Shown: positions 1 to 6,791 of the stretch, piece after piece | Layout: each line of letters starts with the position of its first letter | Numbering within the stretch: the first letter of the stretch is position 1 | Assembly (NCBI GenBank): GCA_028274925.1 | Contig: JAQCNR010000333.1 | Location: 1 to 17,044, forward strand | Source: Halovenus sp. | GTDB lineage: Archaea; Halobacteriota; Halobacteria; Halobacteriales; Haloarculaceae | Length of the DNA stretch: 17,044 nt | Reading direction: 5' to 3' | Program-made: the position numbers and the translations under genes | The notes under the pieces: model-generated | Seen by the model: only the letters and a program-made list of their open reading frames with translations | Database searches by the model: none | Told to the model about the DNA's origin: nothing

Positions 1-69
1 CTTGGGATTGCAAGTGCGGTTTCGGGAGTTGGAGGCGTGGCCTGGATGGTCAATCGACGAGCCGAGTAA
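1..69 (+). CDS. C-terminal end of an upstream gene, likely membrane protein (partial)
   Basis: An open frame enters from the left edge and stops at TAA (67-69), giving 22 residues: a glycine/alanine/valine-rich hydrophobic run that includes VSGVGGVAWMV and then the positively charged tail NRRAE. That pattern fits the last transmembrane helix of a membrane protein with a cytoplasmic C-terminus. The family cannot be named from so little sequence. The stop is followed by about 170 bases before the next gene, so it is probably not co-transcribed with it. Confidence 0.5.
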   Translation, partial: LGIASAVSGVGGVAWMVNRRAE

Positions 70-208
70 GTGGAAAGTGGCCCCAGCGCGGTATGGAAAC
101 AGCGGTATTATTTGTTGACACTGGGACTCCTAACAGCGACACCACACAGAGCTACGCGCGGTTGACCAGTAGTGCCGAAACTACGACCTGCCAGATTCTC
201 ACATTCAC

Positions 209-218
209 ATTTATATAG
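209..218 (+). promoter_or_regulatory. TATA-like promoter box for the gene at 243
   Basis: ATTTATATAG-type box centred about 29 bases before the ATG at 243, which places the transcription start within a few bases of the start codon (leaderless). The flanking stretch 200-242 is much more AT-rich than the window average. The rest of the gap (70-208) holds nothing I recognise. Confidence 0.6.
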
Positions 219-242
219 GAGTCATATAGTATAATCATACAA

Positions 243-1715
243 ATGAATAGCCGGGGAAAAATTGGGCTGGTTATTCTGCTCGCTGGTGTGACGCTGACGG
301 CGGGATACGGCCTCGCAGCGTACACAGGACTTGTTGACGACCCAACAGGAATTTTCGGGGCAGACCAGGACCAACACGACCACGACGATATCTATACTGC
401 AGTTCCCGAACAGAGCAATGTTGTCGCCCTTGCCGACCCAGTTGGCTTCCTTACTGACCCTGTCACGAGAGACGTGGGCAATTATATCATACAGGAGGAA
501 CTCGGACTGAACCAGAGTTACAGCCGACTCACAGGGAATCTGTCTCAGGACCTCTCAGGACCCCAAACTGACGCCAATATCAGCGCAACTGACCTCGGAA
601 AAGTTGTTGTGTTTGGAGAGGTTTCTGGTTCGGTCGGGTACAGTCAGGGTGAGGACCTGAACGTCTCCGCTGGGCAATCACAACAAACGCTTACGAATAT
701 TAGCGAACAGTACATCGGTATCGTCTTCGAACTGCGAGCGACAGAATCCGAACTTGACGCCCTCTATGGGCTGTCACAGAACGCAACGGGTGACCAGACG
801 ACAGTTACCAAACACTCGTACAAGGGGCACACGATTTACACTGCCAACTCAACCACGGCAGCCGTCGACTCGGTCTCATTTGGTGTGTTGAGCTTCGAAG
901 ATGGACTCCATGTTGCGGGCCGAGAAGAAGTGGTCGAGGACTCTATCGACGCGTATGAAGGCGACGCAGGTCACGTCTCACATGAGTTGCTCCCCGAATC
1001 TGGAGAGAACACCTACCTCAGTGTTGGCACCTCGAACATCGACGACAACCTGACCGAGGAGAATCCCACTCCAAAATCAATTGTTGCGTCGTACTCCACA
1101 GACGGCGACGACACAGCAATCCTTTCAGCACGAATCAATTTCGACTCAGTCGCTGACGCAACACAGTACAGTGATGATGTTCTCGAAGGCGCGTTGAATC
1201 AGCGTGAGGGGACACCGTTTCTCGAGGACGTAGATATTGAAGTTCTCGACAGCGCTGTTACGCTCACATACGAGGCGTCAACAGACCAGATCAATAGTTC
1301 GATCAACGACACAGCCCAGGCACTGCAGAATGTGAGCTTTGCTCCAACCACGACGTCGACAGACAATGGCTCTGACTACACCACCCCGGCATACAATCAG
1401 TCCGAGCCTGAAGTCAATATTAGTAGAAACGACGACACACTCTCGTTCACACTACAGGAGTCAGGCGAATACTTCGCATTCTACATGAGACAGGACGGTG
1501 AAGAACTTGCCAGCAGAACAGACAGGGTGCGTTTCGAGGGAGATACATACACTGTCAGTGCACAGCAGTACAACGCAACCAGCCCTGTAGAGATAGTCGG
1601 GCTCAAATTTGACGACGAGTACAACGAAGTAACAGAGGTAATCACCGTCGTCCGCCCACCCTCACAGTCAACGACAGCGTCACGTTCTCGGGCGTCAGCG
1701 TCCGCTGGCGGGTGA
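243..1715 (+). CDS. Membrane-anchored exported protein, heavily N-glycosylation-prone, unknown family
   Basis: 490 residues. An N-terminal hydrophobic segment (about residues 7-30) after a short basic start looks like a signal anchor. There is no lipobox cysteine and no twin arginine. The remainder is hydrophilic, acidic and threonine/serine-rich, and probably lies outside the cell. I count 15 N-x-S/T sequons (for example NQS, NLS, NIS, NVS, NAT, NST, NLT, NSS, NDT), far above what chance would give, suggesting an N-glycosylated cell-surface protein. The C-terminus is a short Ser/Ala/Arg low-complexity tail with no second membrane helix. ATG 243 is chosen because the TATA-like box at 209-218 fits a leaderless start there. 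Base composition is visibly more AT-rich than the downstream housekeeping genes, so recent acquisition or relaxed codon selection is possible. I do not recognise the family. Surface location is inferred. Confidence 0.75.
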   Translation: MNSRGKIGLVILLAGVTLTAGYGLAAYTGLVDDPTGIFGADQDQHDHDDIYTAVPEQSNVVALADPVGFLTDPVTRDVGNYIIQEELGLNQSYSRLTGNLSQDLSGPQTDANISATDLGKVVVFGEVSGSVGYSQGEDLNVSAGQSQQTLTNISEQYIGIVFELRATESELDALYGLSQNATGDQTTVTKHSYKGHTIYTANSTTAAVDSVSFGVLSFEDGLHVAGREEVVEDSIDAYEGDAGHVSHELLPESGENTYLSVGTSNIDDNLTEENPTPKSIVASYSTDGDDTAILSARINFDSVADATQYSDDVLEGALNQREGTPFLEDVDIEVLDSAVTLTYEASTDQINSSINDTAQALQNVSFAPTTTSTDNGSDYTTPAYNQSEPEVNISRNDDTLSFTLQESGEYFAFYMRQDGEELASRTDRVRFEGDTYTVSAQQYNATSPVEIVGLKFDDEYNEVTEVITVVRPPSQSTTASRSRASASAGG

Positions 1716-1772
1716 GCTTCCAGCGTGTCACGCATCGTCGGGGCGCGGAAAGTCCCGACGGCTCGAACCGCC

Positions 1773-1780
1773 GATATTTT
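1773..1780 (+). promoter_or_regulatory. TATA-like box for methylmalonyl-CoA mutase gene
   Basis: GATATTTT centred about 32 bases before ATG 1809. It supports a leaderless or very short-leader transcript and argues against the longer GTG start at 1725, because the box would then lie inside the coding region. Confidence 0.5.
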
Positions 1781-1808
1781 CATCACTGACCCGCTCGTAC
1801 CATCGGAT

Positions 1809-3512
1809 ATGTTCGATGAGGAGGAACTCGCGGAGATACGTGAGAGTCAGGGGGAGTGGGAATCCGAACGGCTCGACCCGGTACTCTCGAAACACGGGGA
1901 ACGACAGGAACGCTTCGGGACAGTCTCGAATATGGACGTCGAGCGGCTATACACACCCGAAGACGTCGCCGACATCGACTACGACGAGGACCTTGGCTTT
2001 CCGGGAGAACCACCGTACACGCGCGGTGTGTATCCGACAATGTACCGCGGTCGGACGTGGACGATGCGCCAATTCGCTGGCTTTGGCACCGCCGAGGAGA
2101 CCAACAAGCGCTTTCACTACCTGATCGAAGAGGGCCAGACTGGACTCTCGACGGCCTTCGATATGCCGACGCTGATGGGTATCGACTCTGACCACCGGAT
2201 GGCCAACGGCGAAGTCGGCAAGGAGGGGGTCGCCGTCGACACGCTCCGGGATATGGAAATCCTCTTCGATGGCATCGACCTCGACGAGATTTCCACCTCG
2301 TTCACGATCAATCCCAGCGCCGTCGTCATCTACGCGATGTATCTCGCGCTGGCTGACGAGCAGGGCGTCGACCGGTCTGAGATTCGGGGGACGCTCCAGA
2401 ACGACATGTTCAAAGAGTTCATCGCACAGAAAGAGTGGGTCGTCCCGCCAGAGCCCTCGCTGAAGATTACGACCGACGTAATCGAGTACTCCGCCGAAGA
2501 GACGCCGAAATTCAAACCAGTCTCTGTCTCGGGCTACCACATCCGTGAGGCTGGCTCGACTGCCGTGCAGGAACTGGCATTCACGCTCGCCGACGGGATG
2601 GCCTACGTCGAGGACTGTCTCGACCGCGGGATGGATGTCGACGAGTTCGGCCCGACGCTATCCTTTTTCTTCAACTCTCACAACTCGCTGTTCGAGGAAG
2701 TCGCGAAGTTCCGGGCTGCTCGGCGTATCTGGGCGCGGATCATGGACGAGTGGTACGACGCAGAGAGCGAGGCTGCCCGCCAACTCAAGTTCCACACCCA
2801 GACCGCCGGCCAGTCGCTGACGGCCCAGCAGCCTCTGAATAACATCGTCCGGGTGACGATTCAGGCACTCGCGGGCGTCCTCGGCGGCACCCAGAGCCTC
2901 CACACCAACAGTTACGACGAGGCGCTGGCACTGCCGAGCGAGGACGCCGTCCGTGTCTCGCTGCGTACCCAGCAGATCATCGCCGAGGAATCTGGCGCGG
3001 CCGACATCGTGGACCCGATGGGTGGCTCCTTCGCTATCGAGGCGCTGACTGACCAGGTCGAACAGGAGGCAATGGAGTACATCGAGGAGATCAAATCCCT
3101 GGGCGATGGGTCGATGCGGGCGGGCGTGCTCAAGGGTATCGAGGATGGCTACTTCCAGCGGGAAATTCAGGACGCTGCCTACGAGTACCAGCAGCGCGTC
3201 GAGCGCGGCGAGGAGACTGTCGTCGGCGTCAACAAGTACGAAATCGAGGAGGATACCGAGCCAGAGATTCTGACCGTTGACGAAGATACCCAAGAACGCC
3301 AGCGTGACCGCCTCGCCGAGGTCAAAGCAGACCGCGACGACGAAGCCGTCGACGCGGCACTCGCGGCCGTTGCCGACGCGGTGGACAACGACGAGAACGT
3401 TGTGCCGGCAGTTGTCGAGGCGGTCAAAGCCTACGCGACGATGGGGGAGATTATGTCGGTCTTTGAGAAGAAATACGGGGCCTACCGGGAGACGATCAGT
3501 GTCGCCGACTGA
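1809..3512 (+). CDS. mcmA1: Methylmalonyl-CoA mutase, large (substrate-binding) subunit
   Basis: Interconverts methylmalonyl-CoA and succinyl-CoA with adenosylcobalamin, in the cytoplasm. In haloarchaea it serves propionate/odd-chain/branched-chain catabolism and CoA-linked carbon assimilation. 567 residues form the TIM-barrel substrate domain. Visible family signatures are RGVYPTMYRGRTWTMRQFAG near the start (acyl-CoA binding), SGYHIREAG with the substrate-contacting histidine at residue 244, and HTQTAGQSLTAQQPLNN. The C-terminus ends shortly after the barrel, so the B12-binding DxHxxG domain is absent. A separate small subunit must supply it and is not in this window. The reading frame extends upstream to GTG 1725, but the acidic MFDEEELAEI start at 1809 matches the usual family start and has the TATA-like box in front. 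Neighbours are not functionally related. Confidence 0.93.
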   Translation: MFDEEELAEIRESQGEWESERLDPVLSKHGERQERFGTVSNMDVERLYTPEDVADIDYDEDLGFPGEPPYTRGVYPTMYRGRTWTMRQFAGFGTAEETNKRFHYLIEEGQTGLSTAFDMPTLMGIDSDHRMANGEVGKEGVAVDTLRDMEILFDGIDLDEISTSFTINPSAVVIYAMYLALADEQGVDRSEIRGTLQNDMFKEFIAQKEWVVPPEPSLKITTDVIEYSAEETPKFKPVSVSGYHIREAGSTAVQELAFTLADGMAYVEDCLDRGMDVDEFGPTLSFFFNSHNSLFEEVAKFRAARRIWARIMDEWYDAESEAARQLKFHTQTAGQSLTAQQPLNNIVRVTIQALAGVLGGTQSLHTNSYDEALALPSEDAVRVSLRTQQIIAEESGAADIVDPMGGSFAIEALTDQVEQEAMEYIEEIKSLGDGSMRAGVLKGIEDGYFQREIQDAAYEYQQRVERGEETVVGVNKYEIEEDTEPEILTVDEDTQERQRDRLAEVKADRDDEAVDAALAAVADAVDNDENVVPAVVEAVKAYATMGEIMSVFEKKYGAYRETISVAD

Positions 3513-3519
3513 TCAGAGA

Positions 3520-3528
3520 AATAATTTA
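3520..3528 (+). promoter_or_regulatory. TATA-like box in front of the truncated DUF21 gene
   Basis: AATAATTTA centred about 29 bases before ATG 3554. The spacing is right for leaderless expression, so the stump downstream may still be transcribed. Confidence 0.45.
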
Positions 3529-3553
3529 CCAGTCCCGGCCGCAGGTACGTCGT

Positions 3554-3865
3554 ATGGTTTCTACCGTCACGGTGCTCGGCGTGGCTGCAATCGTGTTGTT
3601 GACTGCGATCAGCGGCTTCTTCTCGAGCAGCGAACTGGCCGTCTTCTCCGTTGCACGGCATCGAATCGACGGCCTCGTCACCGAGGGCCAGCCTGGCGCG
3701 GCACAGCTCTCGAAACTCCGCGAGGACCCACATCGCTTTCTCGTGACGGTGCTGGTCAGCAACAACGTTGCCAACATCGCCGCGGCGAGTGTCGCAACCG
3801 CCGTCCTGGTGCAGTTTCTCTCGGCCGGGCAGGCCGCGACCGGTGCGACTGTCCGACAGTTCTGA
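3554..3865 (+). pseudogene. Truncated DUF21/CNNM (HlyC/CorC-type) membrane protein remnant
   Basis: 103 residues match the N-terminal part of the DUF21 transmembrane domain: a hydrophobic helix, then the hallmark SGFFSSSELAVFSVARHRI, RIDGLVTEG, LREDPHRFLVTVLVSNN and ANIAAASVATAVL. Intact members of this ion-transport/hemolysin-related family are several hundred residues long, with more membrane helices, a pair of CBS domains and a C-terminal CorC domain. Here homology stops soon after residue 95 and a stop follows. Neither the rest of the domain nor the CBS domains can be found in any frame before the next gene at 3932. This is a deletion rather than a point mutation. The promoter and start are intact, so a short membrane peptide could still be made. 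The family assignment is good. Loss of function is inferred from length. Confidence 0.75.
3848..3860. repeat. Short perfect inverted repeat at the DUF21 truncation point
   Basis: ACTGTC-C-GACAGT, six-base arms around one base, lying over the last codons of the stump where resemblance to DUF21 ends. It may be a scar of the deletion event or chance. Confidence 0.4.
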
Positions 3866-3897
3866 CCAGACAGATACGTGAGGCGACATCGCCGCAA

Positions 3898-3905
3898 AGT
3901 ATATA
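3898..3905 (+). promoter_or_regulatory. TATA-like box for the gene at 3932
   Basis: AGTATATA centred about 30 bases before ATG 3932, consistent with a leaderless start. A five-base inverted repeat (GGCGA-CA-TCGCC, 3882-3893) sits just upstream, where a TFB-recognition element or regulator could bind. Confidence 0.6.
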
Positions 3906-3931
3906 CCCCGCTTCTAACTTTTTGAAAGACA

Positions 3932-6292
3932 ATGAGTACACGCGTAGTCGATCAGGTCGACTCCTGGGACGACCGGTCCTTTGGCGGCGGGTACCGCGAA
4001 CTGCAGGACCTCGCTGACAAGGAGTTTTCGGGCGTCATCCGCGCCGGTGGGGCGGAACTCTACATGACACGCGGCGTCGTTGTTGGTATCCAACGCGGCG
4101 ATATCGAAGATTTCCAATCGGGCGGGACAATCTACCAGTCGCCGACGGACGCGCTCCCGCTGTTGGCAGTCATGCAAGAGCGAAGTGACGAGGTGCGCGC
4201 GAAGTATTACACCGAAGACACCAGCGTCTCCAAGGTCAACAAGACACTCTCAGACGGCGGCTTTACCGGCTTTATCGAGCTCTCCGAGAACGTTCTCAGC
4301 GGCGACTACTATCTCGTCTATCACGCCGGAACGTCGATGAGCGTCGCCTACGTCGGCAACAACAGCCGACTACTCGACGGCGGCGAGGCCTTCGAGACTG
4401 CTGACGACGAGGTTGGCATCTACGAAGTACGACCGGTCGATATCGACCCAATCGACATTCCCGAACCAGAAGACGACGCAGCCAGTGCTGGAGCGGCCGC
4501 TGGGGAGACCGGCGAGACAGACGAGCCAGCGGCCACGGAAACCGACGAACCGGAGGAGACGGAGACAGAGGTGGCAGAGACGGAGTCTGCAGGTGAATCC
4601 ACGGAACCACCGACAGAGACCGCCACAGCGCCTGCAGACGACGCCGAAACAGCGCGGGCCGACGACGAATCTGTCGACCGGTCACAGGGTGAGCCTGCTG
4701 CCGAGACCACCGAGAGTGAGCCAGAGCCCGCCGAACAGCCCGAGTCGACGCCGCCCGCACAGGCCTCCCAACAGAGCCAGCGCCAAGACCGCCAGTCAGC
4801 CGGGCAAGACCGCGCGCGCAAGCGACAAACTGAAGAGACAACTGCCGAAACTGGGACACAGCCGACCCAATCAGCGCCCCAGAATCGCCAATCTGGAGCC
4901 GAACAGACGCAGTCCCGCGAACGCCGGGCCGGAAACGGGGCGTCAGCGGGCCAGACGGGTCGCTCTCGCAAGCCCCAGTCGCAACAGGAACCGGCCAGAA
5001 CAGAACGGCGCGGTCGGCAGAGCCAGCAGTCGAGCCGACAAGATGTCGAGACGCAGGCGATACCGTCGCTCGACCCCGAGCAGACCGCAGTTCCCGACGC
5101 TGCAAGCGAGTCCGAAGACCCCACGCCGACGGCGACTGCTGGAAGCGAGCCAGCCCCAGAGCCTGACCCCACACCCAACCGAACGGAGCCAACACCGGAC
5201 AGAGCCGCGTCGGAGCCAGCACCAGACCCAGAGCCGACACCAGAGCGGACAGAGGCTCGCGCGCCCCGTGAGGAGCCTGCGCCGACAACACAGGAACCGG
5301 CCGACCCAGCACCAGCGGAGCCAGAGTCTGCGGGAGTCGACCCCGAGCGCGTCGACGAACTCGAATCCGAACTGTCCGAGAAAGACGAGGAGATCAATCG
5401 ACTCGAAGACAAACTTTCCACAGTCTCCGAGGAGCGCGATGGCCTCGAAACCGAACTGGAGACGTTGCGCGAGGAGCGCGACGAACTCCAGAGTGAGGTC
5501 GAAGAACTGCGTGACGAACTCCACCGACTCGAAGAGGAACTCGGCGCGGCGACAGACGCTGACCGACGGCTGAGTGCCCAAGAGGCGCTCTCGGGCACGG
5601 ATATCTTCGTTCGCTACCACTCGAAAGGGCAGGCAACACTCGAAAAAGCCCACGGTGGGAGCACGCGCAAGGAGGATGTCAACGAGAATCTCCGTCTGGA
5701 GAAACACACCCAGTTCGACGCCAACACCGTCGCCGTCGGCGGCCAGTCCTACCACGAATTCCTCGAATCGACGCTCGAATATCAGTTCGTGCAGTGGGTG
5801 ATTCGAGACCTGCTGTTCGAGATTCGTGACACGGGCCACCAGAAAGCGCTATCTGACCTCTACGACGTGCTCCCGCGCATCGACCGGGCGGAACTGTCCG
5901 GTGTCATCGACGTGACCTACACCGAAGACGGTCAGGAGACACAGAGTCAGGAAGGGTTCGACATCGTCCTGCGGGACCGGATGGGCAACCCACTGCTCGC
6001 GGCCAACCTCAACGACTCCCGCGAGGCGACGACGGACTCGATGATGGAACGACTGATTACGTCGGCCGAGCGTGTCGGCCAGTCCAGCGGTGGCTTCTCC
6101 GGAGCCTTCTTCGTGACCGAGAGTTTCTTCGACCCCGGCGCGCTGGAGATTGCCAGCGACGCGACACAGGGCGGCCTGCTCAGCCGTGACAAACGCAAAA
6201 GCTTCGTCAATCTCTCGCGCAAGCGAGGCTATCACCTCTGTCTGGTCGAAGCGAGAAACGAAAACTTCCATCTGGCGGTCCCAGAACTCTAG
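3932..6292 (+). CDS. Modular coiled-coil protein with nuclease-like C-terminal domain, function unknown
   Basis: 786 residues in four visible parts. (1) Residues 1 to about 165 are globular, with two similar units: GVIRAGGAELYMTRGVVVGI and, about 80 residues on, GFIELSENVLSGDYYLVYHA. The layout is reminiscent of DUF4388/PatA-N-like tandem beta units. (2) About 170-468 is a long disordered linker of T, E, P, Q, S, R and A. (3) About 470-548 is a heptad-rich coiled coil. (4) About 550-786 is a conserved-looking globular domain containing GFDIVLRDRMGNPLLAANLN, then GAFFVTESFFDPGALEIAS and RGYHLCLVEA. Part 4 has the order of a PD-(D/E)xK/Mrr-type fold (Asp677, then the strand that normally carries ExK), but the ExK residues are replaced by AANLN, so it is probably catalytically dead. 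No signal or membrane segment is seen, so it is likely cytoplasmic. It has its own promoter and ends tail-to-tail with the 6312-6617 gene. The fold assignments are inference. Confidence 0.8.
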   Translation: MSTRVVDQVDSWDDRSFGGGYRELQDLADKEFSGVIRAGGAELYMTRGVVVGIQRGDIEDFQSGGTIYQSPTDALPLLAVMQERSDEVRAKYYTEDTSVSKVNKTLSDGGFTGFIELSENVLSGDYYLVYHAGTSMSVAYVGNNSRLLDGGEAFETADDEVGIYEVRPVDIDPIDIPEPEDDAASAGAAAGETGETDEPAATETDEPEETETEVAETESAGESTEPPTETATAPADDAETARADDESVDRSQGEPAAETTESEPEPAEQPESTPPAQASQQSQRQDRQSAGQDRARKRQTEETTAETGTQPTQSAPQNRQSGAEQTQSRERRAGNGASAGQTGRSRKPQSQQEPARTERRGRQSQQSSRQDVETQAIPSLDPEQTAVPDAASESEDPTPTATAGSEPAPEPDPTPNRTEPTPDRAASEPAPDPEPTPERTEARAPREEPAPTTQEPADPAPAEPESAGVDPERVDELESELSEKDEEINRLEDKLSTVSEERDGLETELETLREERDELQSEVEELRDELHRLEEELGAATDADRRLSAQEALSGTDIFVRYHSKGQATLEKAHGGSTRKEDVNENLRLEKHTQFDANTVAVGGQSYHEFLESTLEYQFVQWVIRDLLFEIRDTGHQKALSDLYDVLPRIDRAELSGVIDVTYTEDGQETQSQEGFDIVLRDRMGNPLLAANLNDSREATTDSMMERLITSAERVGQSSGGFSGAFFVTESFFDPGALEIASDATQGGLLSRDKRKSFVNLSRKRGYHLCLVEARNENFHLAVPEL

Positions 6293-6311
6293 CGCCGAAA
6301 ACAACGTTCCG

Positions 6312-6617
6312 TTATCCTTCGACTTCCGCGACTTCGTCGATTTTCATCCCGTCGAGTTTCTCGCCGATGTGGTCGATTTTGCCGTCCAGATCCTCGACGA
6401 ACTCCTGGGTGTCTTCGGTCGTGATTGCGCCCTGGCTCGATGGCTCGATGAGGTTCTCCTCTTCGAGAACGCGCAGGGAGTACCGGACCTTGTGGTGTGG
6501 GTAGCCCGTTTCGTTTGACATCTTGACGATCCCGATCGGCTCGTTTTCGATTACCATCCGAAGGACCTGGAGATGGCGTTCCAGCATATCCACTTCTTTT
6601 TCGAGTCTGTCTATCAT
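6312..6617 (-). CDS. Small winged-helix DNA-binding protein, probable transcriptional regulator
   Basis: 101 residues. An N-terminal helix (MIDRLEKEVDMLERHLQVL) may dimerise. Residues about 20-70 read as a winged helix-turn-helix: VIENEPIGIVKMSNETGYPH, then HKVRYSLRVLEEENLIEPSS and a GAITTE wing. The C-terminal part is a second amphipathic helix. This is the pattern of small archaeal phenotype-switching regulators. The target is unknown. It diverges from purA across about 170 bases and ends 19 bases from the end of the 3932 gene. ATG 6617 is preceded by an ATTTAAA box at about the right distance, and a near-palindrome overlaps the start codon, so autoregulation is plausible. The wHTH call is by pattern only. 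Confidence 0.78.
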   Translation of the reverse strand: MIDRLEKEVDMLERHLQVLRMVIENEPIGIVKMSNETGYPHHKVRYSLRVLEEENLIEPSSQGAITTEDTQEFVEDLDGKIDHIGEKLDGMKIDEVAEVEG

Positions 6618-6628
6618 GACAATTGTTA
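6617..6628. promoter_or_regulatory. Near-palindromic candidate operator at the regulator's start
   Basis: TGACAATTGTTA: five of six base pairs of the dyad match, with core ACAATTGT. It overlaps the first base of the regulator's start codon and sits about where transcription should begin (about 25 bases from the TATA-like box). A bound dimer there would block initiation, as expected of an autorepressor. The function is inferred. Confidence 0.4.
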
Positions 6629-6643
6629 ACTTGTGGTGGCCGG

Positions 6644-6650
6644 ATTTAAA
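6644..6650 (-). promoter_or_regulatory. TATA-like box for the winged-helix regulator
   Basis: On the minus strand it reads TTTAAAT, about 30 bases upstream of ATG 6617, the usual haloarchaeal leaderless spacing. Confidence 0.5.
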
Positions 6651-6718
6651 GGTTGTTGTCGTACAGCGACAATACGGCCCAACGAACGGCTAACATGGGA
6701 ACCTTCGACAAGGCCTTG

Positions 6719-6726
6719 TATAAAAG
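6719..6726 (+). promoter_or_regulatory. TATA box for purA
   Basis: TATAAAAG, the strongest TATA match in the divergent gap. The expected transcription start is near 6745-6750, which would leave a leader of about 45 bases before ATG 6792, longer than for most genes here. GGTGGGA at 6774-6780 is a weak possible ribosome-binding site. Confidence 0.55.
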
Positions 6727-6791
6727 CTTCGGCAACCGTGGGCTGTGACGGACCGTAATCGGTTTACCCCATTGGTGGGAATTGAGCCGTG

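Noticed and set aside
1725..1808. N-terminal extension of the mutase from GTG 1725.
   Set aside because: It would add 28 residues unlike the acidic family start and would contain the TATA-like box. ATG 1809 gives the normal start.
4420..5598. Long serine-rich minus-strand frame, and the other long frames over the linker region.
   Set aside because: They mirror the low-complexity T/E/P/Q linker of the 3932-6292 protein and have no promoter or family resemblance.
6789..6791. GTG one codon before the purA ATG as start.
   Set aside because: The family begins MTVTIVG. A GTG directly before an ATG adds only one methionine and is not needed.
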